Source: Geobacteraceae bacterium (GTDB taxonomy: Bacteria; Desulfobacterota; Desulfuromonadia; Geobacterales; Pseudopelobacteraceae). Taken from it: a stretch of 64,000 bases of DNA. Both the position numbers and the translations under genes were made by a program. This document shows positions 25,819 to 34,620 of this stretch, in pieces. The stretch's first letter is position 1. Each line of letters begins with the position of its first letter. The DNA lies in contig JADKKR010000008.1 in assembly GCA_016720395.1 (NCBI GenBank), positions 186,001-250,000 on the forward strand. Reading direction: 5' to 3'. The notes under the pieces are model-generated. The model did no database searches and was not told where the DNA came from. It worked only from the letters and a program-made list of their open reading frames with translations.

Positions 25819-26076
25819 ATGCTCATTCGTGTCATGTACCACGGCAATACCTACGATTATGTACGGGAATTTATGCTCAACAGCCTGATTGGAGCCGGGA
25901 GGATCGTCAAATTCCGACGATCCGGCGGCTGGGTGTCACTATTAGACGGGTACGTCGGATCGGAATCTCTTCAACGTTCTTACAGAGGAACTGAGAAAAG
26001 AGTCACTGTCCGGCCGGTTTCATCCCGAAATAATGATCTGTTCCAGGCGGAATCCATCAACACGCGAAGATTCTGA
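25819..26076 (+). CDS. GSU3473 family protein
   Basis: The 85-aa product (MLIRVMYHGNTYDYVREFML, IGAGRIVKFRRSGGWVSL, SYRGTEKRV) follows the pattern I know from the Geobacter GSU3473 family: MLIRVMY, a KF.R..GWV strand and a YRG.ERR element. Function is unknown. CAGGGAG precedes the start. It is the first of two plus-strand genes in a unit closed by the terminator at 26765. Confidence 0.8.
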   Translation: MLIRVMYHGNTYDYVREFMLNSLIGAGRIVKFRRSGGWVSLLDGYVGSESLQRSYRGTEKRVTVRPVSSRNNDLFQAESINTRRF

Positions 26077-26112
26077 ACACAACTTTTTTTGCCTCACATA
26101 CTGAGAGACCCC

Positions 26113-26667
26113 ATGAAACGAATAATGATGATTCAGCTGATGATTCTGTGTTGCGCGACGGTGGTTAATGCCGACATCTATACCTGGACCGATGATCAGG
26201 GGACGGTCACCTTCACTGATAATCCAGCCCGGGTCCCAGTCCGTTCCAGCGGCATAACACAGGCAGGAACGAAAAAATCCCTTCGCATCCCCAGGCAACA
26301 GAAGGAAATCAGGAAACACGGAAAAAGGTGGTCACAGGCCGTAATACCGGGAAACCGGGCCAAGTCCGTTGCGGCAACAATTGCCCAACAAAAGGTTGTA
26401 CCCCTGGAGATGCAGTCAGAAATCAAAGGGCACCTGGGCGGTGACCAGGAAGATCCTGCGCCGCCAAGCATGAAACAGCCGCTTTCTGTTTCACCCGGCC
26501 CACAGCCGCCACCGGTGTCACCGGGCATGGAACAGCCAAAACCATTGGATATGGGTCCCCAGCCGACACTCGCATCACCTGGCATGAAACAGCCGCCGCC
26601 CGTTCAGACCGGCGTTCAGCCACCACCCGTATCTTCGGGCATGGAGCAGCCGGACTCAAAACAATAG
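26113..26667 (+). CDS. DUF4124 exported protein with Pro-rich tail
   Basis: The 184-aa product starts at ATG 26113 with a signal peptide (MIQLMILCCATVVNA) followed by the DUF4124 motif DIYTWTDDQGTVTFTDNPARVP. The second half is low complexity, with repeats of the form SPGMEQP / SPGMKQPPPV / SSGMEQP about every 14-20 residues. DUF4124 is a small periplasmic domain of unknown role. The Pro/Gln tail may span the cell wall or peptidoglycan. It lies 36 bases after the GSU3473-family gene. Confidence 0.82.
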   Translation: MKRIMMIQLMILCCATVVNADIYTWTDDQGTVTFTDNPARVPVRSSGITQAGTKKSLRIPRQQKEIRKHGKRWSQAVIPGNRAKSVAATIAQQKVVPLEMQSEIKGHLGGDQEDPAPPSMKQPLSVSPGPQPPPVSPGMEQPKPLDMGPQPTLASPGMKQPPPVQTGVQPPPVSSGMEQPDSKQ

Positions 26668-26764
26668 CGTTGATTACATAATCGGCCCGCGGTCATATAG
26701 TGGTAATAGGATGTTTTTGAACATGCTGCAAAGCCGTGTTGAATGAGAACAAGTAGCAACCAGC

Positions 26765-26794
26765 AAAGGGCCGGCCATGTGTCGGCCCTTTTTT
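26765..26794. terminator. Rho-independent terminator
   Basis: AAGGGCCG pairs with CGGCCCTT (with GC extension in the loop), followed by TTTTTT on the plus strand and preceded by AAA for the minus strand. It closes the DUF4124 unit and marks the start of AT-richer accessory DNA. Confidence 0.85.
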
Positions 26795-26898
26795 ATTGAA
26801 CGCTTGTCCCCGGAACTCGTAGTCCCCAGAACTCCGTCCTGCAAAATAAATTGTCATTAACCATTCGTTTATGATAAAAGCGATAATCGTATAAATTA

Positions 26899-28035
26899 AT
26901 GAAGCGATTACTGAGTCAAAACATGCAAACCTACATCTGGCAACGTAATGACTGGCCCACGCTGACCTGGGATACAGACAAGCTACTGACACCGTTGGGT
27001 GAATGCCGCCTGCTGCAAGGCAAGCTTCTCAGCAAGGTTGGTGGGCTGGGGATGACACTGGATCATCAGGCCCAAGCCGAGATCCTTGTGGAAGAGGCTA
27101 TCAAGACTTCTGCTATTGAAGGGGAGCAGCTGGACGTGCGCTCAGTGCGTTCATCGGTTGCCAGGCGTCTGGGGTTACCGTCTGCCGGTATGCCGGTGGA
27201 CAGAAGGATTGATGATCTGGTCTCAGTACTAGTTGATGCAACCCAGAGTTTTGACAAACCGCTTACTCAAGAACGTCTCTGGGGATGGCAGGCCGCTCTT
27301 TTCCCTTCCGGTTATTCCGGTATGCACAAGATCAAGGTGGGTGGCTGGCGGGACAGTTCAGAGCCGATGCGGGTAATCTCTGGTCCAATAGGTAAAGAGA
27401 AGACCCATTTCGAGGCTCCTCCTGCTGAAAAGCTTGATGATGAGATGAAGCGATTCTTTCTGTGGTTTGATAACAGCCTTGGTAGCGTTGAAGGGATTGT
27501 TAGAGCGGCATTGGTTCATTTGAGGTTTGTGACGATTCACCCGTTCGATGATGGCAACGGTCGTCTTGCCCGGGCTTTGACCGATATGGCTTTGGCACAG
27601 GATGACAAGCAGCGGGTACGCTATTACAGTCTTTCCACTCAGATCATGACCGAACGTGAGGGGTATTACGACATACTGGAGAAGACGCAGAAGGGTTCTG
27701 GCGACGTAACTGACTGGCTGGTTTGGTTTCTGGGTTGCTTTGCCAGGGCAATTGAACGGTCGGAAGATATCATGAATGGGGTTTTCTCCAAGGCGGAATT
27801 CTGGAAGACCCATGCTCAGGATCAATTGACCGAGCGGCAGAAGAAGGTGATTAATCGTTTGCTGGATGAAGGGCCGGAGGGATTTGTGGGTGGTTTGACC
27901 ACAAAGAAGTATGCCTCGATGACGCATGCCAGTAGAGCGACTGCGTTTCGGGAACTGGATCAGCTGATGGTATTGGGGATTCTGGAGCGGATTGGGCAAG
28001 GACGATCGGTAAGGTACGAATTAAAGTTGTTGTAG
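26899..28035 (+). CDS. Fic family protein (class II, with inhibitory motif)
   Basis: The 378-aa protein has an N-terminal Fic_N segment, the inhibitory helix motif TSAIEGEQLD near residue 70 (class II Fic, auto-inhibited) and the catalytic loop IHPFDDGNGRLARAL near residue 213 (HPFxxGNGRxxR complete). It ends with a winged-helix-like domain (TTKKYASMTHASRATAFRELDQL). Such enzymes transfer AMP from ATP to target proteins. Ribosome sites are weak for both ATG 26899 and ATG 26923. The AT-rich composition and the decayed genes that follow suggest acquired DNA. Confidence 0.9.
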   Translation: MKRLLSQNMQTYIWQRNDWPTLTWDTDKLLTPLGECRLLQGKLLSKVGGLGMTLDHQAQAEILVEEAIKTSAIEGEQLDVRSVRSSVARRLGLPSAGMPVDRRIDDLVSVLVDATQSFDKPLTQERLWGWQAALFPSGYSGMHKIKVGGWRDSSEPMRVISGPIGKEKTHFEAPPAEKLDDEMKRFFLWFDNSLGSVEGIVRAALVHLRFVTIHPFDDGNGRLARALTDMALAQDDKQRVRYYSLSTQIMTEREGYYDILEKTQKGSGDVTDWLVWFLGCFARAIERSEDIMNGVFSKAEFWKTHAQDQLTERQKKVINRLLDEGPEGFVGGLTTKKYASMTHASRATAFRELDQLMVLGILERIGQGRSVRYELKLL

Positions 28036-28135
28036 GCAGAATCCAGTCAACACGTGAGAACAATGACCGTCGGTGAAAACGTCGGTGAGACTGTCGGTGA
28101 AAATTCTGGAAGCAGTTCGAACACGTTCATGGAAG

Positions 28136-28280
28136 ATGAACCGAATCCGTGGTAAGGATACGAAGCCGGAAATCGCAGTCAGGAAGATGCTGCACGTTGC
28201 AGGTTTCCGGTTTTGGTAGCATGAGAAAGGTCCGCCGGGAAAGCCGCGCATTGTCCTGCCGAAATGGAAGACAGTTGTTT
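28136..28280 (+). pseudogene. vsr: Remnant of a Vsr-type mismatch endonuclease
   Basis: From ATG 28136 the frame reads MNRIRGKDTKPEIAVRKMLH, then VAGFRFW, stop (TAG 28217), and without a shift HEKGPPGKPRIVLPKWKTVVF before homology is lost. That is the N-terminal third of very-short-patch-repair endonucleases (RIRGKDTKPE, PGKPDIVLPK). The gene has an internal stop and is truncated before the catalytic core. Just upstream (28063-28120) a GTCGGTGA repeat encodes VGENVGETVGEN, like the tail linkers of some Fic or helicase proteins. Both suggest a decayed defence or modification locus. Confidence 0.75.
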
Positions 28281-28404
28281 TTGAATTAAGTAAGCCGTCC
28301 CCAGAACTCAATACCAATACTCAATAATATGTAATCTCATTCTGTTAGGCCTGTTGTTGGGAAGTATCCCGAACGTATCGAATGTATTGGAGGCCAATTC
28401 AAGT

Positions 28405-29514
28405 ATGACTGAAGAAGAAATTCAAGAAATAATCGAAAAATTCGACTCAGAACAAGAGTTCCGTGTCTCTCAGGCTTTCCAAGACGGCGGCATCGACCCT
28501 CTCTCCGGCCGGCTCCACCGGGCTGCGGTAGACCAGCTCAGTGAGGATAAGGCAATGTCCAGCCGCTATGGAATTTGGGCAAATACTGTTCGAGACAACA
28601 TTAGACAGGCGCACATCGAGATTGAAAGCGGAAATATGAGGGAACGACGACTGCTATACCGTGCAGCAAACTCATTGTCTGCTTTTGCAGAGTTGCAGGC
28701 AAATCTGGGGGGTGTGATGAGTAACCATTCGGACCAGGAAATAAAATTCCAGCGTATCGATGACATAATAAACAGGGTCAACGCTCATAAAACTCCGGCA
28801 CTGGCTGAAGACATTGCTACTCGCTCAAGCTGGTGCCCAAACCTTGAACTCTCCGACAACGACATTCTTAAGCACTTCATAGAACTAATCTCATACAGTC
28901 AGCAGGCAAAAGCACTTCGAGTCATGGGGCTTATCGATAAAGGCATATTAGATAAAGTCTTTCAGAATTATGATGTAGAAGCAGTGGCAAAGCTCAATCC
29001 TGAACATCTACGCGCTCAATATTGGGACCAGATCGGGGCAATTCGCTTTCCACAGAAACTGGAAGCGATGATAGGTTGCGCTCAAGTCCTTTTACAGATG
29101 AAAAAACATCATTCCACATTTATGACCTATTTGAGGGCCTCAAAAATACCTGTAAATCTGAAGTCTCAATCTGACATCGATATTTTTTGGAGAGAGTTCA
29201 CAGCCGTTCAGAAATACCTCCATTATATCGATATGCCTTTCTTTAACAATTCAACGAGCCTGTGCCATCTTTTAATGACTCTGGGATATGCGTGTATAAA
29301 GCCTGATAGTGCTGTTATGGGTGCTGCCGTTAAACTGGGCATAGTCCCGGAAAAGTCCACATATAACGATGCTACTCGACAAGGAGTTGTAAAGACCATG
29401 CAGACGTACTGTCTTTCCAGAAATTTTAATATTCGCGTTTTAGACGGGTATCTCTTGATTTATGGCGGGCAAACCGGGGCAAAACATCTTGTTTCGCCTC
29501 GGTTCTATTGGTAG
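28405..29514 (+). CDS. Hypothetical protein, 369 aa
   Basis: I do not recognise the family. The product is soluble and mostly helical, with an N-terminal stretch that starts MTEEEIQEIIEKFDSEQEF. A C-terminal region (YLHYIDMPFFNNSTSLCHLL, YACIKPDSAVMGAAVKLGIV, TMQTYCLSRNFNIRVLDGYL) faintly recalls helix-hairpin-helix DNA glycosylases, where GC.KPD is found, but I would not call it. GGAGG lies 11 bases before ATG 28405; the longer frame opens with TTG 28354 and has no ribosome site. Composition is AT-richer than the flanking core genes. Confidence 0.6.
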   Translation: MTEEEIQEIIEKFDSEQEFRVSQAFQDGGIDPLSGRLHRAAVDQLSEDKAMSSRYGIWANTVRDNIRQAHIEIESGNMRERRLLYRAANSLSAFAELQANLGGVMSNHSDQEIKFQRIDDIINRVNAHKTPALAEDIATRSSWCPNLELSDNDILKHFIELISYSQQAKALRVMGLIDKGILDKVFQNYDVEAVAKLNPEHLRAQYWDQIGAIRFPQKLEAMIGCAQVLLQMKKHHSTFMTYLRASKIPVNLKSQSDIDIFWREFTAVQKYLHYIDMPFFNNSTSLCHLLMTLGYACIKPDSAVMGAAVKLGIVPEKSTYNDATRQGVVKTMQTYCLSRNFNIRVLDGYLLIYGGQTGAKHLVSPRFYW

Positions 29515-29626
29515 CCATTCCGAAATATTTTGTGCAAATGGCTTCCCGAGTTTCACACCATTGCCCACTAACCTACAAACCTCACGCCAGAGGACGCAAC
29601 TAAACATTATAAGGACTTGATCCATT

Positions 29627-31159
29627 ATGCAATATTTTCTCATAGTTATTATGGTAACGATGTTGGCAGGCTGCGGAGGAAGTTCTGGGACGAATAATAC
29701 TGCTTCGGGCGGTGATGTCATAGTGACGGTGCAGTCTTTTGCTAACCTTTCCTCGGCCAAGGCCAGTCCATTGACGGCAGGCAAAGAGATATTGATTACA
29801 AGGGCAGAGACAGTTAATAACCTCACCATTCCCGCAGACAGAACACTCAAAATCCAACAGGGGGGTAGTCTCTCTGTCAACTCAGGTAAAACCTTTGTTC
29901 TCAACGGACCGTTTTCAGCGGGTCAATACCAAGTTTTCACTGGCAGCGGTGCGGTGGTATTCAACAGTCCTCTTGTTAATTTGGGGACAACGTCATGGTT
30001 TGGTGTTGGACAACAAGTAACAGCTAACGGATTCATTAATGTACCACCTACACTTATTAGTACCAATTTCGTGCTAGGGGCTACTGCCAGTGCTAAAAAT
30101 ATTTTTGCTGAATGGACTGGTGGAGTCACCCCTAATGATACACGCCCCATCAGTACCTACCGAAAAATCTATGCGTCAACTCTCGGCATCTCCCGTATCA
30201 ATATTATGACCTTCGGAGACAGTGTTGCGGGCCTGAAGTATTTTGCTTATTCACAGCCATTGGCAAAATTACTAGGTGCTGCGGCTAATTACGTACCCAA
30301 CGGAACCCTACCGCCTTTTAGTGCTGGCATGTTTACGTTTCCTTATTTTGGTTCTGGGTGGTCGTGGTTGACCGGACAGTATACATACTGGCCTTCCGGA
30401 GAATTGTTGTCATTCCCACCTGGTGCAACAGCAGATTTCAAAAATGGTGGAGTTGATCCGAAATTCACCAAATTATCAGTCTATTATATCAAGGAATCTG
30501 GTGGAGGTACTTTTACCGTATCAGTGGGTGGTTCCGTTGTTGGAACAGTGGACACGAACAACACAACCATAGGACTTGGCATATTCACTTACCCCAAAGC
30601 AGTAGGTCAGGCGAAGGTTACTATTACGTCGACTTCTGGTACATGCAAGATCGTAGAAGCACATGTGATTAACGAAACTATCAGCGGCCTGAATTGGTAT
30701 AAAGTCGCTACCGGTGGTTTAGCTCTTAACGACGCAATGAGTACCAGCACTGCACGTGCAAATCTTCAGACTTACTTGGCTGATATTGATCTTGATATGT
30801 TGACGTTTGAGATGAAAGAGACCAGCACGTATGGGGATACTTCTACTTATGATGGAAGATTAAAGCAACTCTTTGACCTCATAGATGCAGGTGCGGCAAC
30901 TGCTGACAAAATAATGATTGGCTCAACTCCTGTTGGAAATGGGCAGAACGATGCAGATCAAGTATTGCAGAACAGCACACTCAAGGCAAACTCATTGCTA
31001 CGTGGCTACATCTATTGGGACGGGTATTCTCCTGTTGTAAGTTATGAGAATCTAGTTGCCCTGGGATGGCAAGGTGATGGCGTCCATGTTGACTGGAATT
31101 GTTCAATGTTTCTTGCGAATCTGATGTTCAGTGATTTGGGATTTGATTCGCTATTGTAG
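29627..31159 (+). CDS. SGNH/GDSL hydrolase-like lipoprotein
   Basis: The 510-aa protein starts with a short signal peptide and lipobox (IVIMVTMLAGCGGSSG), so it is a lipoprotein. After a beta-rich linker (LTIPADRTLKIQQGGSLSV) comes the SGNH block I (INIMTFGDSVAGLKYF, near residue 195) with the catalytic Ser. A carbohydrate-binding-like insert follows. The block V Asp-His pair lies in GWQGDGVHVDW near residue 487. This domain removes acyl groups from sugars or lipids. Substrate is unknown. It is flanked by hypothetical and decayed genes and has low GC, which is consistent with acquired surface-modification DNA. Confidence 0.75.
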   Translation: MQYFLIVIMVTMLAGCGGSSGTNNTASGGDVIVTVQSFANLSSAKASPLTAGKEILITRAETVNNLTIPADRTLKIQQGGSLSVNSGKTFVLNGPFSAGQYQVFTGSGAVVFNSPLVNLGTTSWFGVGQQVTANGFINVPPTLISTNFVLGATASAKNIFAEWTGGVTPNDTRPISTYRKIYASTLGISRINIMTFGDSVAGLKYFAYSQPLAKLLGAAANYVPNGTLPPFSAGMFTFPYFGSGWSWLTGQYTYWPSGELLSFPPGATADFKNGGVDPKFTKLSVYYIKESGGGTFTVSVGGSVVGTVDTNNTTIGLGIFTYPKAVGQAKVTITSTSGTCKIVEAHVINETISGLNWYKVATGGLALNDAMSTSTARANLQTYLADIDLDMLTFEMKETSTYGDTSTYDGRLKQLFDLIDAGAATADKIMIGSTPVGNGQNDADQVLQNSTLKANSLLRGYIYWDGYSPVVSYENLVALGWQGDGVHVDWNCSMFLANLMFSDLGFDSLL

Positions 31160-31234
31160 GCTATGAACTGCGGCGTAATTTACTACCATTGTCCTGTAAT
31201 CTCACTCAACATCCCTCACACTCTCCACGCACAC

Positions 31235-31385
31235 CTATTGATAAGCAATCCGCTGCGCCTCTTCCAGAAGCATCCACTTGTTGTCCCTGAGTAAATCATG
31301 CACCAGCTTGCAGAACTTCTGCCGCTCCTCTGGGATGAGGGCGTTATAGTCAGGAATGGGCTGGACGCAGGAGAAATCGGAGGGA
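31235..31385 (-). pseudogene. 5'-truncated gene remnant
   Basis: A minus-strand frame closed by TAG 31235 reads DFSCVQPIPDYNALIPEERQ, then KFCKLVHDLLRDNKWMLLEE, AQRIAYQ. It looks like a genuine protein C-terminus but has no start; an in-frame stop lies just upstream, close to the end of the HNH gene. I do not recognise the parent. It is most simply the tail left after insertion or deletion at about 31390. Confidence 0.45.
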
Positions 31386-31396
31386 GGGCGTACAGA

Positions 31397-32203
31397 CTAG
31401 TCGATTCTTAGTCTAGTCATTCGTTTTATTGCAAATACACGCCTTGCGTTTCTCATATAACAATGCCCTTCAACACACAAGGTGTTCCCGTCATTTTTAT
31501 AGTGCTCATAGTTTTCTATCTTTGTTGGAAGTATTTTGCGATTTGAAGACTCTCCTCCGTATTTCTCATAATGGAAAGATATTGTCTTCTTTTGCCTGAT
31601 AGCTTGTTCAATTATTTCTAGCCGGTTTTCAAATCGGCTATTATTAGTGCCAGTTGATATTTTATCTAATTCTCTACCGCCGTGTTTTTTTGAATGGCAC
31701 TGTTCACATAATCTTTCTAGATTACCATCTTTATTAGAACCACCCTGTGACAGTGTTATGATGTGATGAACGTGAGATCTATCCGTTTTTTTTCTACATT
31801 TTTCACACTTTATCTGGCCTTCCCGAATATTGCTTGATCTCTCCCCCCAATCTGGCGGGTAAGTCGGCCAATAATCCCACAATGATATGAGTTGTTTTCT
31901 TGCTTCATTGAATGATTTCCTTGCGCTATCAAGATTTGAAGTAACTAGTTTATGGCGATTATTATGTTCATTAATTTTGTTATCAGAGTTTCCAAATAAC
32001 CTTGAGAACGCACTAACCAATGATTTGTGGCTAGCTATCAGTTTGTTGACTTCGATAAGTTCGTTTTCATATGAGCAAATACTTTTGATCAAGTCATTAT
32101 GTCTTGTCACAAGGTTGCTATAACAAATTGAATGGTACCTATCACCATTTGTGAGTACGTTACTATCAGTACAATAATTATTACATATTTTACAATAGCT
32201 CAT
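31397..32203 (-). CDS. HNH endonuclease with WYL-like C-terminal domain
   Basis: The 268-aa protein has an N-terminal Cys-rich knuckle (CKICNNYC), a coiled-coil-like middle, and an HNH domain at about 133-175: C133xxC136, HVHHIITLSQGGSNKDGNL and CEQCHSKKH, giving a zinc-bound beta-beta-alpha-metal nuclease. Residues ~190-268 (IIEQAIRQKKTISFHYEKYGG, ARRVFAIKRMTRLRI) resemble a WYL ligand-binding domain. Such a fusion suggests a nuclease gated by a nucleic acid or nucleotide ligand, as in some defence proteins. Very AT-rich; the ribosome site is weak. Confidence 0.75.
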   Translation of the reverse strand: MSYCKICNNYCTDSNVLTNGDRYHSICYSNLVTRHNDLIKSICSYENELIEVNKLIASHKSLVSAFSRLFGNSDNKINEHNNRHKLVTSNLDSARKSFNEARKQLISLWDYWPTYPPDWGERSSNIREGQIKCEKCRKKTDRSHVHHIITLSQGGSNKDGNLERLCEQCHSKKHGGRELDKISTGTNNSRFENRLEIIEQAIRQKKTISFHYEKYGGESSNRKILPTKIENYEHYKNDGNTLCVEGHCYMRNARRVFAIKRMTRLRID

Positions 32204-32453
32204 ACTGGCAGTCCCATAATCTGAGTTAGATCAGCCATCACTTCTTAGCCACCGAAACTCAAACATAGCTTCTTCGATTGAGAGATCGTTTAATCACATT
32301 AGTTTTAAGTTAAACGATTTAAGTAGTATCAAATATATCTGTGACCATTTAATAATCTATCACGCATAGAGAACATAACATAAGCCTCGGAGCGTCTGGG
32401 AAACTAGGAGCGATTCACTACAAGGTAGCTAGTCAGTGTTATTCTGTCTCGAA
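32204..32453. other. AT-rich non-coding gap
   Basis: About 250 bases between two minus-strand genes. An interrupted palindrome (GTTTAATCAC ... TTAAACGATTTAAG) near 32287-32320 is visible. No ORF with support. Confidence 0.35.
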
Positions 32454-32690
32454 TTATCTGGAAAATAATATATCTGGCAATGTTTGAAGAGTTTGGTCAA
32501 TTGGCCCTTCGCTTTCGACATTCCACCCCAATTCTCTAGCCCAAGGTTTTAAAATGTCAAAGTTGGTTATATTTTTCCCCGGAAACCATTCGTGCTCTCC
32601 TGGAAATGCAACTGCAATCTCAGAGTTTGTTTTTTTGAATTCGTTTTTGGTGGTTGTTTGTAATATATTTATTAATTCTGCTTTCGTCAT
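32454..32690 (-). CDS. Hypothetical protein, 78 aa
   Basis: GAGGAGG precedes ATG 32690, a strong ribosome site for such a small gene. The product has an N-terminal helix (MTKAELINILQTTTKNEF) and a mixed C-terminus (VAFPGEHEWFPGKNITNFDI, LKPWARELGW). No domain recognised; it might be an antitoxin-like or phage-derived protein, but nothing proves it. AT-rich, in the accessory zone. Confidence 0.5.
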   Translation of the reverse strand: MTKAELINILQTTTKNEFKKTNSEIAVAFPGEHEWFPGKNITNFDILKPWARELGWNVESEGPIDQTLQTLPDILFSR

Positions 32691-32936
32691 CTTACTTCCT
32701 CCTCTTGGGAATGGTGTTGCAAGGTTGGTCTTTGATTAAAGTTTTATTCCAAACATGCCTAGTACTGCCGGTACAAGTAAAATTAGTTTGTTCCGCGCCG
32801 CTATCAACTCATGACTCTCAAGGGTGTGCCCCGTATATTGCGTGACTTGAAGTCAGTATGACCTACCCTGCTTCCCCTTCCTCAATGAATTCCTAAACTC
32901 TCAAGGCGGCTGCGGGTTGCTCTGCTGCCTACTACA

Positions 32937-33095
32937 TCAGCTTACAATGTCCGCCATAGCATCTGCCACTTCATGTATCTCTTCATCATCATAACCGGCC
33001 TTGCTCAGAAGTTCATACAGCATAAAACCAACCTTGACGGTGCGGTCATGCAAGCTGAGCGATTCCGCGATCTCTCCTAGTAACGGCTCTAACAT
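32937..33095 (-). CDS. Small hypothetical protein, 52 aa
   Basis: ATG 33095 follows directly on the TAG of the preceding minus-strand gene, with TAGGAGAAGGTG-like SD bases inside that gene's end. The product is an acidic helical peptide (MLEPLLGEIAESLSLHDRTV, KVGFMLYELLSKAGYDDEEIH, EVADAMADIVS). Tight spacing implies translational coupling. No family recognised. Confidence 0.5.
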   Translation of the reverse strand: MLEPLLGEIAESLSLHDRTVKVGFMLYELLSKAGYDDEEIHEVADAMADIVS

Positions 33096-33263
33096 CTAAT
33101 CACCTTCTCCTATTTGCAACTCCTTAATCACCTCAATAACCTTTTGTCTTGTTAGAATACCCTTCTTCTCCAACACCGTGATAAGGGCAACCATCTCGTA
33201 GGGATGACTGATTGCCAATTCTTCGATGGTTACCATTTCTTCTTGGGGGAGTTGGGAGGTCAT
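33096..33263 (-). CDS. Small hypothetical protein, 55 aa
   Basis: From ATG 33263 the product reads MTSQLPQEEMVTIEELAISH, then PYEMVALITVLEKKGILTRQ, KVIEVIKELQ: an all-helical acidic protein. AAGGTCTCCTC lies before it; an upstream ATG at 33308 gives 70 aa with no better ribosome site. It forms a two-gene unit with the 52-aa gene immediately downstream. The helical pattern (EELA...MVALITVLEKKGILT) is like a small winged-helix or coiled-coil subunit. Function unknown. Confidence 0.5.
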   Translation of the reverse strand: MTSQLPQEEMVTIEELAISHPYEMVALITVLEKKGILTRQKVIEVIKELQIGEGD

Positions 33264-33407
33264 GAGGAGACCTTGTGTTTGACTGAGTTGCTTAACGTGG
33301 AAAGGCACACCGACTCGGCGGGGATTTTTACCGCTGACCGATGCTGCCGTTGGTTGAATATTTGGTGTTCATGCTGTTGGTACTTAGCTTAACCAGTTCT
33401 CTATTAC

Positions 33408-34421
33408 TCAATTCCTCTTCTGTATGAGGGGTTTTAAAGGTTTTAGTTGTGGTTGATTAGTCGTAAAATATATATCTTTATTGCGGGTAAAAAGGAGATA
33501 AAATTGTGCTTTCTTACCCGGTACAGTCACCACCGCAGGGCTTTCCGAAGTGACGAAATCCTTAACCGGGAAGGGAGTTTCCCATTTAGAGCCAGTTAAA
33601 ACACTTGCATAGATTGGCTCTTCTTTACTCGATTCCGACCGGCTATTGCGGAAAAAAGCATAAAGATTATGCCCGTCCGAGACAAGAGAAACAGGGGTGG
33701 TTGATCTGGCTTGCCTGCTGAGTTGGGGGACATCCGATGCCTGGCGCCAACCGACTCTATTTACAAACGCATTAAAGGTGATTCCTGATTCATACACTTT
33801 TGATTGATAGAGTATACCGTCATGCATGCAGGAGTTACTTGTGCTGTGGCTGAGACCTATACTCTCTTGGTCATCGCTCCAAGAGGTACCGTTGAAAAAG
33901 GAATTCCAAAGGTATGCTTTCGTGTCGTTTGAACCGCCGCTGTGAAACATCCACAATCTCTCGGCGGCCAGGCCGGTGGTGATATCGTACGGGTACACAA
34001 CCATTGAGGGGCTATAATGGCTTTTCTGCCCGCCAATCCGCCCCAGAGAAGTCCAGCCTTTGCCTTGATAGGTGGCATGCCATAGAGTGTTATTGTCACC
34101 CTTGTATACCATATGCAGGGTGTCCTGAAAAACAGCAAGGGCAGGTGCTCCGCTGCTCCCACCCGGCAAACTGGATACCTTATTGGCGGTTGACCACTTC
34201 TGGCCATCCCACTTGGCATGCCAGATGGCATCACTGTTCTTACCCCCATGGACGAGATGGAGTTCGTTCTTGTACCAGACAGCAGAAACCCTGACCGCCG
34301 ACATCCCTTCCAATTTCACAGGCGTTGTCCAGAATGGAAGTTCCTCTGAAGCTTGACTGGTTAAGGTGCCAAAAGTGGAAACAAAAAACAAAGAAATGAG
34401 CGCTATCAGTTTTAATCGCAT
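33408..34421 (-). CDS. Secreted beta-propeller/lectin-like protein
   Basis: AGGAGG lies 6 bases before ATG 34421. The 337-aa product has a signal peptide (LKLIALISLFFVSTFGTLTSQA) and about six repeats of ~45-50 residues with a W-x-A/G-x-W-x-G-x-x-W core, such as IWHAKWDGQKWSTANKVSS and LWHATYQGKGWTSLGRIGG. That pattern is typical of PLL-type and fungal-fucolectin-like beta-propellers. It is probably exported and sugar binding; carbohydrate specificity cannot be read. It is not linked to obvious partner genes. Confidence 0.7.
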   Translation of the reverse strand: MRLKLIALISLFFVSTFGTLTSQASEELPFWTTPVKLEGMSAVRVSAVWYKNELHLVHGGKNSDAIWHAKWDGQKWSTANKVSSLPGGSSGAPALAVFQDTLHMVYKGDNNTLWHATYQGKGWTSLGRIGGQKSHYSPSMVVYPYDITTGLAAERLWMFHSGGSNDTKAYLWNSFFNGTSWSDDQESIGLSHSTSNSCMHDGILYQSKVYESGITFNAFVNRVGWRQASDVPQLSRQARSTTPVSLVSDGHNLYAFFRNSRSESSKEEPIYASVLTGSKWETPFPVKDFVTSESPAVVTVPGKKAQFYLLFTRNKDIYFTTNQPQLKPLKPLIQKRN

Positions 34422-34620
34422 TTTTACGCCTCCTGTGGATGGTGTCGCCATCGGAAACATTGGTTACAGTTCCTTCAATTGTGCGGATATGGCCTTTGGC
34501 TAGACATGGGGAGGCTAGGAGTAGCGCGGACAGCCAGGATTAGACTGTTCATATAAAGCCTCCAGTTGTGGTTATAGCACAGGCAGGGGATAATGCGAGG
34601 GGAAAGAAAACAAATAAGAT

